DNA from: Phymatolithon calcareum | Taxonomy: Eukaryota; Rhodophyta; Florideophyceae; Hapalidiales | NCBI GenBank assembly: GCA_977006965.1 | Contig: OZ345375.1 | Span: 496,001-560,000, forward strand | DNA length: 64,000 nucleotides | Direction of reading: 5' to 3' | Part shown: positions 32,917 through 43,325 of the stretch, piece by piece | Layout of the letters: each line of letters starts with the position of its first letter | How positions within the stretch are numbered: position 1 is the first letter of the stretch | Made by a program: the position numbers and the translations under genes | The notes under the pieces: generated by a model | What the model was told of the DNA's origin: nothing | Databases searched by the model: none | The model's input: the letters and a program-made list of their open reading frames with translations, nothing else

Positions 32917-33058
32917 CGCCAATTCACTCATACCGGACAGTTTCTTAACAGCTGAATTTACAGATCTGCTCCCCTTCACCCCATCCCCTCTAATCCTACA
33001 ACACCACCTCACCACGCAAGTTGCCACATCCGCGTCGGGCACGGAGCCGCCCGTCGCG

Positions 33059-35239
33059 ATGGCGTTCCTGCTCGCGGTGGTGCTCGTATGGGCGGTTCTC
33101 TACGCGCTTGTATGCTTCCTAGAGGCGCGTAGCAACGGCCGTCTGTCCGCCTTTCTCCAGACGCGAAACATCCAAATCTGGTTAGGTTACGCCAACGTCA
33201 CAACGACAGCCTTCAACGCTTCGCTCGAACGTATCGGTAAGCGTCATCGTCGTCTTTTATCGCATTGGTTTCTCGCCGGCGTCTACTTCGGCTTTCTCGG
33301 CCTTCTCGCCTCCGTCGTCATCCTCGCCTCGCACTTGATCTCGTCGGCTCTCACGCCGCTCGCACCGCTCACGCCTTCCACAGTGCGTATAGACGCGTCT
33401 GCACGCGACTCTCGCGCGCCGGATGGCCGTCCGTGGTGGATCCCGTCGCTGGCATGGCGTCTTGCCGTCGCGCGCGATCATGAGTGGTTGCGAGATGGGC
33501 ATAAGTGGACCGACCGCGGGAAGCAGAAACTTCAACGATTGCGAGAGTGGCGGCGGAGACATAAGTCGCGCAAACGTGCGCAACTTCGAGGGTTTCATTC
33601 ACGGCGTGAGGCGCAACTTCGCGGTGTTGCCGATGATGAGAATGATACTGGTCGTCACGGCCGTCGTCTTGCGCAGTTGCATTACCATGCGCCGCGCGGC
33701 CGGCCCGGTCGTGTGACGCATTCCTCATCTCCACATATGTCGGCCATCTCGCGGTTTGTGACGGAGATCAAGCCACGTGCGGAATCAAAGATGCGAGAGC
33801 CGAAGCCGGTAGAAGTGCCCGTGTCGGTTGGCGACGCGGTAGCGGAAAGCTCGACGCACTCGAGGTCCATTCCAAATCATGGAGAAAAGCCCTTGGCGAA
33901 GACAAGTGGGGACGAGCGACGACCTGCGTCCCCAGTGCTGACGCCGCTGCTTCCCGGCGTGACTATTCCTGCATTCCATGTCATTTACATCGCCATCGCC
34001 ATTCTCGCCGCGGCAAGCATGCATGAACTCGGACATGCGTTGGCTGCGGCAATGTGTGACGCGCAGGTAGTGGGTGTCGGGGGGTTTGTCGCGCTTGTCT
34101 TTCCAGGGGCGTATGTGAATCTTCACGGCATTGAGAAGCTATCGCTGTCATCTCAACTCAAGGTGTTCTGCGCGGGTGCATGGCACAACTTCACTGGCGC
34201 TATTGCCGCATTACTACTAATTGCTGTACTTCCACAAGCACTCTCGCCATTGTATGTCACAGGTGCTGGCGCGCTTGTCGTGTCCATGCCGGAAATGTCG
34301 CCGTTGCGAAACTACATGCAGCCAGGTGATATCGTAATTGGTTTCGGGCGCTTTAAGGTATCGGACGGTGGGGAGTCGTTCCGATCTGCGGTTAAGAACC
34401 TTGTGCTGAGCAAGGAGTCTGTCGGTTTTTGTGTCTCCGAATCACTCTTCGGCGCTCACTCTAGGCGTCGAGACCTCCGGTGCTGCGATCCTTCCACGAA
34501 CGGCACGGCGTCTCATCTCCAGTGTTTTAGCCTTGTTGGAATCGCAAAAAGAAAGGCGTGTATAGAGCCAGACGTCGTCTCTGCGAAACCAACATGCCAT
34601 CGCAATTTCGATTGCCCCGGTTTCCAGCCTCCTCGAGATCCCGCAGCTTTGAAAACGGAAATATTATCTCATGCGGGGCGTAGTCTGCAGGCCGCTATCG
34701 GGCCGCGGCAGCCTGAATCGCCGCTGCCAATGGAGGAGCGAGCGCCGCCCTCTCCCCAGCCGCCGCGCGAGCGCGAACGATGTGTCATGGCTGTTCTTCC
34801 CGACGAACAGAGATTGGTGGATATCCGCGTGAAAAGTGTGCGCACAGGGCATACGAACCGGCTCATTTACGAAGGTTTCCCACAGGTTCTTGGGTTTTCC
34901 GTCTCCGTGTCAAGCTATGTTCCGCGTGCATGGGGAGTACTTCCGGCACCGATCGTTCGACTTGTCGCGGCCGCAGACTTTCCGAACCATCTGGAGCGAC
35001 TGCTGCAATACTTTGCCAGCATTTCGCTAGCGCTTGCTCTGCTAAACATGGCGCCCGTGTTCCGATTTGACGGAGAGCATTCGTCGATGCTTTTTCTGAA
35101 ACTCGCAGCTCCGGAAATGTCCAACTTTAACGTCGAACGCGTACGATTCGTGCTTCTCAGAGTTGGTACTGGGCTCCTGGGGCTCAATATCCTTTTGGCT
35201 CTCGTGCAGTACGACGTTCAGAAATTCGTGCCGCCATAG
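33059..35239 (+). CDS. MBTPS2: Site-2 protease (intramembrane zinc metalloprotease, family M50)
   Basis: Single exon, 726 residues. S2P enzymes cut membrane-anchored transcription factors within the bilayer after a first luminal cut, releasing their cytosolic domain. The zinc motif HELGH is at residues 322-326 in a hydrophobic helix, and the third ligand motif N..P...FDG lies near 663-672 (Asp 671), an FDG form of the usual LDG. The first 30 residues form a TM helix, and another lies at about 70-100. The stretch after HELGH (FPGAYVNL, FCAGAWHNF) follows animal and plant S2Ps closely. A PDZ-like part and a Cys-containing loop lie between the two motifs. Compared with about 519 residues in human, it has an extra Arg/His-rich stretch at about 130-300 before the protease core. 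The gene is GC-rich and ends in a short AT-rich 3' flank. Confidence 0.93.
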   Translation: MAFLLAVVLVWAVLYALVCFLEARSNGRLSAFLQTRNIQIWLGYANVTTTAFNASLERIGKRHRRLLSHWFLAGVYFGFLGLLASVVILASHLISSALTPLAPLTPSTVRIDASARDSRAPDGRPWWIPSLAWRLAVARDHEWLRDGHKWTDRGKQKLQRLREWRRRHKSRKRAQLRGFHSRREAQLRGVADDENDTGRHGRRLAQLHYHAPRGRPGRVTHSSSPHMSAISRFVTEIKPRAESKMREPKPVEVPVSVGDAVAESSTHSRSIPNHGEKPLAKTSGDERRPASPVLTPLLPGVTIPAFHVIYIAIAILAAASMHELGHALAAAMCDAQVVGVGGFVALVFPGAYVNLHGIEKLSLSSQLKVFCAGAWHNFTGAIAALLLIAVLPQALSPLYVTGAGALVVSMPEMSPLRNYMQPGDIVIGFGRFKVSDGGESFRSAVKNLVLSKESVGFCVSESLFGAHSRRRDLRCCDPSTNGTASHLQCFSLVGIAKRKACIEPDVVSAKPTCHRNFDCPGFQPPRDPAALKTEILSHAGRSLQAAIGPRQPESPLPMEERAPPSPQPPRERERCVMAVLPDEQRLVDIRVKSVRTGHTNRLIYEGFPQVLGFSVSVSSYVPRAWGVLPAPIVRLVAAADFPNHLERLLQYFASISLALALLNMAPVFRFDGEHSSMLFLKLAAPEMSNFNVERVRFVLLRVGTGLLGLNILLALVQYDVQKFVPP

Positions 35240-36447
35240 CAGAATTGGTTTGGCTGGCGCCGGCGAGATGCGAATTGGCAGACGCTTACTTTTTATTAAC
35301 TGTTGTCAATTTCGCGCTGGAGATGTGGTCTCGCTCGGCGGCCTAGCAGACGGACGGCTGAACTATGTGTCAGCGAAAGTGAAGATGCGGACGGACAGCA
35401 GGGAGGGAGCACCTGGCTGGCACCGCTGTCAAAAGTTGTGTGGAAGGAGCGCGGCATGATTCTTTGGCAAAACGTGCACGTGTCTCCATGTGTCGTGGAT
35501 GACTGCATTGCAGCGATGGTGGTTAAAAGTCGAGCTGCAGGCTCTGATGGCATTCGCCATTTGCGATGGATGGATGGATGTACATCCTCTCACCATGCCA
35601 TGCAGACCATCGGTCGGCTCATCGTGTTTCTGTATGTATATACTTGTAGGTAGGAGATTTTGGGCGTCAAATTGGGCAAAGACCACGCACGGTGCCTGCC
35701 CTTTGTAAATCCATAATCGGACATGAATCCCGATAGCGTACAGTAGTCTCGATCGATCCACTTGTCGAGCTGTCGCTTCGTTAGAGCACAAGAGCTCTCA
35801 AAATTAGAATAAACATTATTGTACGCACTGAGCTGACGGACCAAAGTTTGGACGGAGAAAAACAAGGGGTATGGATATTCTAAGTCAATTCAAGAAATAT
35901 TTTGTCGAGGAATTGAACTAGGAAGTTGAAGGGCCCGTCCCCCAGCTTGCAGACACGAAAGCATATCGTAGCATTCAGAACGGAGAGGACCTACTGTACA
36001 GTAGCTGGGTATAGGTAGGTCATTGGATCCACAAATTAATTATTGTTTAAGAGGCACTGCCGATAGGCTGGCGAGGTGAGGTGTCTTGGATTCGCTCCTG
36101 CTGACCTATCAACCATTTTTTTCTAATCTCTCAGCTGACCAACTGGGTAATATTTGAACACGACGATCCTGCAGTGCATCCTCTTGCAGCAGCTCAAACT
36201 GAATGAACTGTCTTACTTACAGTGAACTTGATGCATAGAGCGTGGCGGGCTCGGCAATTGCCCATCGTCTCTTCAATAGCGCCCCCCTTCGTGAACAATA
36301 AGAACCTGACAAACCATAGCCGGCTGACAAAGCCTACTTTATCAAGCTACTGATGCTGATTTGCCTAACTGTCGCTGCGCGCGACACAAAACAAACGCTT
36401 ATCGCGCCCGCTCATTCAGAACACGTATACTCTACTACCAATCCAAT
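35240..36447. other. Intergenic between convergent site-2 protease and AAA+ genes
   Basis: Holds the 3' ends of both genes. A GATG run occurs near 35568-35580. No other gene or repeat was recognised, and opposed open frames at 35296-35865 look like chance. Confidence 0.45.
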
Positions 36448-39400
36448 CTATGCATAGAGGGCACGCACCCACTCTGAAGCCGTACTTGCAGCTCGAATAA
36501 GGTCAAACTCAGCTTCGCACGAATCAACCAGGTCCTTTCCGGTTAGCACGCTCTCCTCATGAGCTTTCTCCACTGCGAGGGGTGTATTTCCCCGCATAGC
36601 AGCAGCAGCCGCAGCGCGCTTGATGCACGCCAGAATGCGTGCTCCGGTCGTTTCGTATTTTTGCGCGATCTCTTCAAGAACTTCGTCGACATCATCTGCC
36701 CGCGGAGTATCCTTCGGAATTAGCCTTCGCCACAACCGCAGACGTTCCTCCCTGCTCGGCTTCTTCAATTTCACAATATAGCTCAGCAGGTCCGCAATTC
36801 TATTCGGGGTCGGAAGATTTGCAACCCACCCTGCATCTGCCGGCATCGCTGTCGTCGTCACACATATCACCACGAGCCCGTTGTATGCCTTAATGTTATA
36901 CAGGAGCTCCATGCCCACTGACGCTATATTCTCCGGATGTGCTGCCTCATACATGAGCTGCTCCCCCTCTTCGATCACCACAACCGCACCTGCGACGGCA
37001 GCCTGTGTGAATACCTTGCCCAGATCAAATGGCGTCTGTTTCTTCTGCTGAATCTCTGACATCGACAACGTTTGAAGTGGCCTACCAGTCTCAAATCCCA
37101 AACAACCTGCCGCATGCGTCTTCCCACATCCTTGCGGACCCATAATTAGTACGCAGTTCGACCGACTTTGCCGATCTTTGAAGCCCCACCTCGTACGAAG
37201 AACCCGACGAACTCTTTCAACCTCGACAATTTCCTTCAGTGGTTTCATCGCCTCTTCACAAGCCACGAGGGTGTCAAGGCCAGCAACAGGAATGATTCGG
37301 CGTTGCAGACTCATTCTGTTCAAGTCTGCCCGCGACTGCAGACGGCATGCCTCTCTAAGGTCGTCCATGGTGACTTCAACATCGGCAACCGCCAAATTTC
37401 TCTTACTTACGGATTTTCCATCTGCCGGCGCTTCAACTTTGGCCTTGTGCTCATTCGTCGCTCTAGACACTGCACTGGCCAAGGCTTCGAAAATCGCATT
37501 CTTGATGAATCCTCCGGTGAGTTCAAATTCGATGGCAAGCGCTTCCAAGCTTACTTCCTTATGTAAGGCCATTGCTTTCGGAATGTGGCGCTTCCAGATG
37601 TCAAGGCGCATTTGTGCATCAGGTTCCGGGAACTCGAGAGAGAGCGCAATGCGCCGATGCATCGCCTCGTCCAGACTCTGCGGCTTGTTTGTCGCCATAA
37701 TTAGAACTCCATCAAACGTTTCCATTTCGTGCAATATGGACGCCACTCTTGAACTGCCAGTCTCTCTGGACCCAAGTAGAGCATCGCACTCATCCATGAA
37801 CACAAGAGCATTCTGAACCTGTGCCTCTCTGAAAATGATCCTCAAATTCTGTGACTCTGTGGTGTCTTTTGTGCCATGCAACGCATCGCCATCAACAAGC
37901 AGAACTTTCTTACCGAGTTTTGACGCCAGAGCATTTGCAAAAAATGTCTTCCCCGTCCCTGACTTACCGTGGAAGAACAAGATAAGGCCCTTTCCATAAC
38001 GCACAATATCATCAAATCCGATATCTTTCCGCAGGCTCCGGAACTGTTCATAGTTTTCGACCCTTTCCACAGCCAGCTGTTTGATCTTCGGCGGCAAGAT
38101 GACGTTTTCCATTTGAATGTCTGGCGAGTAGCACCTTGCGCTCTCCATGATCTCTGAAAGCTCGGTGTCCAAACCGACGACGTAATCAAACACCATACGG
38201 TCCAGACTACAAACGTAATCGCAAATGTCAGTACCTCGTCCATGGTAGCTTTTCACATTGACTTCGATAATTCCGGAAGCAATGAGCGGGGAGCTTTTGT
38301 AAAAGAACGAACGTGCTGCAATCTCCTTCTGCAGGTCGCCGTCGCAAAGCGCAAGTATGATTTCGCCGACGGTCACGGAGTCTCCCTCCCTCCAAGTGTA
38401 CCTCGACTCAAACGCCTCCGCAATGCTCATCTTCACTTTTCTGTCCAGGACACTTACAACAAGCATGATGAGCGTGAATCGCTCGAACGTTGAGAGACCA
38501 AGGCGAACCACAAGCCTCTCGAGTTTCGGCATAGGCACGGAACTTTTCTTCGTCATTTGCAGGCGGAGACGGAACTTCGCTTCAGCCTTCCGGTACCCAA
38601 CTTCCGCCTCTCGTTTCATACTGCGTTCGTCCTTGTCGTCATCATCGCTACGGCGATAAGAGTGTTTCTCCCCTTTCGCCTTACAAATCTTCGTCGCCGC
38701 AAGAATGACTTCCTTCCCAGCGGCAAGATAGTCAAGGTTCGACTTGAATGGAGCCATTTCTGCTTCGCCAAGCAATTGCTTACCAAATTCATGATCAATC
38801 TCTGAGCCTTTATCTTGCTCCACATCTGGATTTGATACTTCAGCGTCATCATCCAGTTTACGCAATAGCGCAGCCATCTGTGAAGGTTCCATTGGCTTCC
38901 TGACGAATTTCTTCCTTGACGGCGTTTCCATCACCTGGTCCTTATCCACGGGGATGCCAGCAAGCATGACGACGCCGTTCACGATTGAGAAAAGTGAACC
39001 TTCGTCCTCAGCGAGGACAGCACCCAAAACCGGTGAAGATATCGACATGGATTCCGTGAGGGTGAGAGCTCCACCGTGCAACGCCTTGACGACGGCGGGC
39101 GGAACGCGACGAGTTGCGAACGAAGTACTCTCCTCTGTGCGAGCGGCAAGAAGGCCTTGCTTCATATGCTTACGATCCGGGTCTGAAAACGCGTAGAACT
39201 CAGCCCAGTTCATTCTTGCGAACGTCGAGCATAGCTTGACAAGTGTTTTGGAGCGATGGTTCTTACTCACTTTGCGGTGCTCCTGGTCGTCTGACCACAG
39301 GACCATGAAGATGAAGGCACGGGTTTCTTTCTCCGTGAACTTTAGTTCCGAGGCGAGACGATATACACGCGGAAGCTTCACCGCGTTGGCAAGCCGGGTT

Positions 39401-39672
39401 TCTAAACCGGCTTGCAAGCTGTCCGATAGATTCTGCAAGGATGATATGAGGGTGCGACGGGCGTCAACTTTGGTCATCTGACTGACAATAGAAAGAGTCT
39501 GGTCTTCAATTTGCTCATGGCAGAAAACGATGCCGTTCCAGGCGGCCATGGCGATTTCATCGGAGAATGGGACGTTTTCATCACGGAGCGACTGAAGCGC
39601 TTGCAACACAGTTGGGAGCTCGACGCGGAGAAGCTCGTCTGGATGAAACGGGCGGGCGCTAATTTCCGCCAT
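36448..39672 (-). CDS. Tandem AAA+ ATPase (two AAA modules) with long helical N-terminal region
   Basis: Single exon, 1074 residues. The ATG at 39672 is preferred to an upstream in-frame GTG. The first 500 residues have no recognised domain and contain an acidic/basic linker (about 340-355, DDDDKDERS). D1 has Walker A GKSGTGKT at about 569-576, Walker B VFMDECDA at about 625-632, sensor ATNKP and a paired Arg MHRR at about 672-675, and looks complete. D2 has Walker A GPQGCGKT at about 845-852, but Walker B is VVVIEEGEQ, with Glu where Asp is usual, and the sensor-1 Asn is replaced in VTTTAMP. D1 may therefore hydrolyse ATP while D2 mainly binds it. D1 resembles prokaryote-type single AAA proteins (phrases such as YGKGLILFFHGKSGTGKT, LTGGFIKNA) more than Cdc48. 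Substrate and location are unknown; no targeting signal was seen. Confidence 0.85.
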   Translation of the reverse strand: MAEISARPFHPDELLRVELPTVLQALQSLRDENVPFSDEIAMAAWNGIVFCHEQIEDQTLSIVSQMTKVDARRTLISSLQNLSDSLQAGLETRLANAVKLPRVYRLASELKFTEKETRAFIFMVLWSDDQEHRKVSKNHRSKTLVKLCSTFARMNWAEFYAFSDPDRKHMKQGLLAARTEESTSFATRRVPPAVVKALHGGALTLTESMSISSPVLGAVLAEDEGSLFSIVNGVVMLAGIPVDKDQVMETPSRKKFVRKPMEPSQMAALLRKLDDDAEVSNPDVEQDKGSEIDHEFGKQLLGEAEMAPFKSNLDYLAAGKEVILAATKICKAKGEKHSYRRSDDDDKDERSMKREAEVGYRKAEAKFRLRLQMTKKSSVPMPKLERLVVRLGLSTFERFTLIMLVVSVLDRKVKMSIAEAFESRYTWREGDSVTVGEIILALCDGDLQKEIAARSFFYKSSPLIASGIIEVNVKSYHGRGTDICDYVCSLDRMVFDYVVGLDTELSEIMESARCYSPDIQMENVILPPKIKQLAVERVENYEQFRSLRKDIGFDDIVRYGKGLILFFHGKSGTGKTFFANALASKLGKKVLLVDGDALHGTKDTTESQNLRIIFREAQVQNALVFMDECDALLGSRETGSSRVASILHEMETFDGVLIMATNKPQSLDEAMHRRIALSLEFPEPDAQMRLDIWKRHIPKAMALHKEVSLEALAIEFELTGGFIKNAIFEALASAVSRATNEHKAKVEAPADGKSVSKRNLAVADVEVTMDDLREACRLQSRADLNRMSLQRRIIPVAGLDTLVACEEAMKPLKEIVEVERVRRVLRTRWGFKDRQSRSNCVLIMGPQGCGKTHAAGCLGFETGRPLQTLSMSEIQQKKQTPFDLGKVFTQAAVAGAVVVIEEGEQLMYEAAHPENIASVGMELLYNIKAYNGLVVICVTTTAMPADAGWVANLPTPNRIADLLSYIVKLKKPSREERLRLWRRLIPKDTPRADDVDEVLEEIAQKYETTGARILACIKRAAAAAAMRGNTPLAVEKAHEESVLTGKDLVDSCEAEFDLIRAASTASEWVRALYA

Positions 39673-40685
39673 TTTCACGGGCAGGGGAGTCGAGGAGTGC
39701 TCGGGTGGGGATTATCGAGGACCGCGGGGAAGAAAGCGTGCAAATGGAGATGAATATCACTGGCATCATGGAGCCACATGATGCACACGATGGAGAGATG
39801 GAACAAATCCGGTCTACGAAAGACATGGTACACCTGTATGCAGCTGGCGCACAGGGATCACAATCATCGATGATGATACGGTGCTGGCACATGGAAGATA
39901 TTTTCAATTATTAATTCAAGTCCACTGGGACGAGAGTGGGCAGCATCGTCCCGCCTGTGCATGTCCACTCGGTATGCTTGAGCATCTCATTGGATGAAGC
40001 CCGTTGAACAATCTGAATTTTTGTTGAGTGTCCTCGCGCCACAAAATAGGGTGTGTAGGAAAGCTAACCAATCCAGACTGGAAGCTGAAGACGGGACAGA
40101 GGGATTAAATTTATTCCTATACAGTAAATCGAGAATCGACCGGTAAGACAAGCATCACCTGCGCCCCTCTCTGGTTCGGATATCTCTCTCCCTCGCTGGC
40201 ATCATGCGGCAGAACTGAGGACGTGACGACACAAAAGGCAGTGAAAGAGCTTGAGGAACTTCGCACACATGGATTAGCTTTTCATGGACAGCAGTTCGGC
40301 CTCAATCCTTTCCCCAGAGATTGGAAGATCGCAGGATGCACATTTTGGCACCTATCTTCGCCGAACGATGCGGCACATCCCCCATCCGTGAAAGTACGAG
40401 TCTCTCTTGAAGTATATTGCAGTGGCCCATTTTGGGGACCTCTCGTACCGAAACCACTTTTAGACGTGTATATATTCTTTCAAACGCAACGAGTCTAGTG
40501 CCTAGCGGGTTCTGTATCAATGGACTGTGCGTCCCATCCAATGCCACACTTAGATATGTCTGTTCGTTTACTGTCAGTTCGAAATGTCATTAACCTTCAC
40601 AATGGTTAGCTATCCATATCACCCTAATTCAATAGAACGTTTCTAACGGTTTTTATGATACTAGAAACGGGGTCATCAGATAAAC
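39673..40685. other. Upstream region of the AAA+ gene
   Basis: No promoter motif was pinned down for the minus-strand gene. Short open frames (for example 40223-40498 plus, with no ATG start) have no domain. No repeat was recognised. Confidence 0.4.
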
Positions 40686-41401
40686 TTCTTTCTTTCTTTA
40701 ATGCAGAGGGCGTTAATTACCCTAGAGCAAATTCTCATTGTTCAAACATTGGAGTATCTCTACGGGTCATGCACTGTACAGATCTTCTACCGTTTTGCCC
40801 TGCACTCTTCCGATGAATGGTCGCCGACATGTAGCCAGACCAGAACAGCGCATAATTAAGTGTTCCACTGTCTCCGTACCCCACACAGGCACATCTTGCA
40901 CGGTGGTTCGTCGAATAGTCGTTCATCCTCGCTGTGTCCATGGTGAAAGCATGCCACAATATGGAAGCAAATCACTGTGAGCTAGTGCAGTATCACCTCT
41001 GCACGTCTCTGCAAGATGTGCATATCTTTCGGAAGCGTAGGTAGGGTCATTGGTTTGCCTCTACCGGGCTGTTTCGTAATAGATCGTGCCACTTCCAAAG
41101 TGAGGGGTATCGCTTGATGCAACACCAGACTCAATTCCAAAATTTCGCGCCGCGCAAGCTCATCAGCGGCCTCATTCTTCGCGACGCCGCAGTGACTCGG
41201 TATCCCAACACAAATCGTGTGAGAAAAACCATTCCATATGATGCCATAGACTCCGCACCATGTCTCCAAACATCCGTGTTCGCCTGTTGAGGGTGTCCAT
41301 GCAGCTACGGCTGTCAGTGAACCATCTGATGGTGCTACCGCGGGAAAGCTGGAGGCTTGAAATTGTACGGCGGCAAATTCCAACGTGTCGAATTGTGAGC
41401 C

Positions 41402-41659
41402 TTGTAACCAGTGGATGGTGTGTCGTTCGAAAGGGTTGTTGTCTTTGGTTGCTGGTTACTTCATGCTGAAGTTGATGCTTAGTTCCCTCTCCTGCAGAAG
41501 GCTATCTTGCTTAAGTAGTTCAACGACAGAGAGTCTACCCGAAGTGGCGCACTCTCGGTGAAACAATTAGACTAGTATAGGTCATTGTCAGTACGGGTTC
41601 ATTTGATGAAGAGCATGTGGACATACAGTGAACAGCCTGTGGACGTTACTTTGTTACAA
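41402..41659 (+). mobile_element. 258-bp TIR element inserted in LINE copy 2
   Basis: Comparison with LINE copy 1 shows that the LINE text is interrupted exactly here. The inserted piece begins TTGTAAC and ends GTTACAA, and is flanked on both sides by GCC, a probable 3-bp target-site duplication. It has no coding capacity. Its interior (GGTTACTTCATGCTGAAGTT and following) recurs around 59790-59960, so it is a repeat family. Superfamily is uncertain given the very short inverted repeats. Confidence 0.7.
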
Positions 41660-41814
41660 GCCAAGAGCCCTAGCGGACAGCGATGCTTCCACAGCAGCTT
41701 CTTCGCCACGCAAGATCAGAACCCAACTCCGCCAACTTGGAATGCGATGGTACGATACATGTCGAGTGTGTCACCAACTTTGTCGCACAGGATAACGCGT
41801 TGTTTCGAGGTGGT

Positions 41815-42020
41815 TGAGTAGGAATGCTCGTCTCCGTCATCATACACCAAGAGGACATCCGGGGGCCTGCCTTGTTGAGACTCAAACCGCTTCGTTGCTT
41901 CCTTGTTTTGATACTGGGCGGGGTTGAATTTTCTCAACGTCGCAATATACCAATCTTCATCCCATTTCACGGAGACTTTTTCTCCTTGATTCAGGTCGCA
42001 GACAAATTCATGAGGTACTT
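41815..42020 (-). pseudogene. Tudor-like segment inserted in the LINE RNase H domain (copy 2)
   Basis: The same arrangement as in copy 1: SDGSV, then about 70 residues with GEKVSVKWDEDWYIATL and DVLLVYDDGDEHSYS, then the RNase H continuation (GGVGF). No stop falls inside the Tudor-like segment in this copy. Sharing by two diverged copies shows that the insertion belongs to the element family and is not a local accident. Confidence 0.6.
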
Positions 42021-43180
42021 TTCCGACACTTCCGTCCGACCACGTTTCGATACCCGCTGGTTGTGCAGCATTGCGCTCCAAAACAAAGCTTCTGTCGCGG
42101 TGCGCTGCTCCTCTGAGTCATCCGTCACCGAAATAGGAGTCGTGAAGGTCAAAAACCTGTTACTAGTTCCGTCTTTCTGGATTAGCGGCTGGAGCCCATT
42201 GCGATGAAGCGCAAGGATCCCTTTCTCTGCAAGATGATAGGTGGTTGACTACTTTTACGACACTAAGTTGCGTTTGGAGTGCAAAACGTTTTTCTGGGCT
42301 GAATGAGCCACAGGAGGATCCTGTTGAAGTCGAAGTACTTTGTCCATGACAAGAGTAGCTTCCATCTCTCAAATATCTCGCAGGCTGCGCATTCGAGTCA
42401 GTGACCGGAGCTTTGCGAGTGCCGCAGCTTTCAGAAAGCCGCTGGGCGCTCGCGCCGCTTAGTTCCGTGCAACTTCAAGTTGCTTGACGTGACGCCGCGT
42501 ACAGCAATAGCTGTTGCACTCTATCGTGCAGTTGGCTCGCAGTAGCTCTTGCGGAACGCTTCCATCGTCAATGATTCCGCGCCCTAAGATGTACCGCCCA
42601 GAGCTCGGATGAAGCGGGTCTTCGATCGGCGTTTCTGGCTCACTTCGTGGCAATACACTTTGAAGCTCAGTCATTGGTAGAAATGAAACCCGTGGAAATT
42701 GTATGCTGCAACTGCGTCTATTGTCTTGCCATCGATATGGACGTCCCCGTCTGCCCGCAGCAAATCCTAGCACCTCTCATATACGAGCGTTCACCTTGAT
42801 TGGAGAGCATCTGGGCGGCATCACTGAGCTTTGAGATGACGTCATCCCAAGTGCTGACCGTGGCATAGAAGCTGATGTCGTCTGCGAAAGTACCAGGTCG
42901 TCAAGACTTACATGTAAGTCCAATATCTACATGTTCCAAAGATTTGATGATAATGAGCTCCCTTGGGGTAGCCCGCATCCAAGCACACGCGACCGATCAT
43001 GTTGGTGTGTCTTCCCCGAGCTCGGCGATCCGTCAAATGTATGTATTGTAAGAATGTAATGCCTGACCTGCGGCAGAGATCAGAGCGTTCCATCTTAAGA
43101 AGTTGTGGACCTCGCGCGCGCATATGGGCAAGAAGTCCAGAGCGGGTACCCTGCACGTGAAGTTGATGTTGTGCAGGTCC

Positions 43181-43325
43181 CATTAATGTTGCTGTCGGTT
43201 GAAGAAGCTGCGTGTGTTGCTAGAACGGTTGATGTGGACGGTGTCGGGGTTGTGTGTGGAGAGCAGATGTTGAGATATGGTCTTCTTCTTCTGAGAAGCT
43301 AGATGTGGAGAGTGGGAGAGAGGCT
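43181..43325. other. Short unassigned stretch between two retroelements
   Basis: Likely the 5' boundary zone of LINE copy 2; no feature could be placed. Confidence 0.3.

Larger units (their letters stand above)
40686..43180 (-). mobile_element. LINE (non-LTR retrotransposon) with RT and RNase H, copy 2
   Basis: Read on the minus strand: an RT fragment with GYPKGAHYHQIF (equivalent to G.PQG..LSP.LF) near 43000-42960, the RT catalytic FADD at about 42890-42878, a thumb/linker region (42770-42160), RNase H start and Tudor-like segment (42081-41716), RNase H continuation including VGIPSHCGVAKNEAADELAR near 41220-41150, a Cys/His C-terminal domain near 40900-40830, and a tail ending GCATTAAAGAAAGAAAG at 40686. 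Frameshifts and stops make it inactive. It is split by the TIR element at 41402-41659. The matching copy at 28030-29549 is more strongly 5'-truncated. Confidence 0.85.

Noticed and set aside
39673-39678. GTG start two codons upstream of the AAA+ ATG
   Set aside because: A eukaryotic gene should start at ATG; the next codon but one is ATG in good context.
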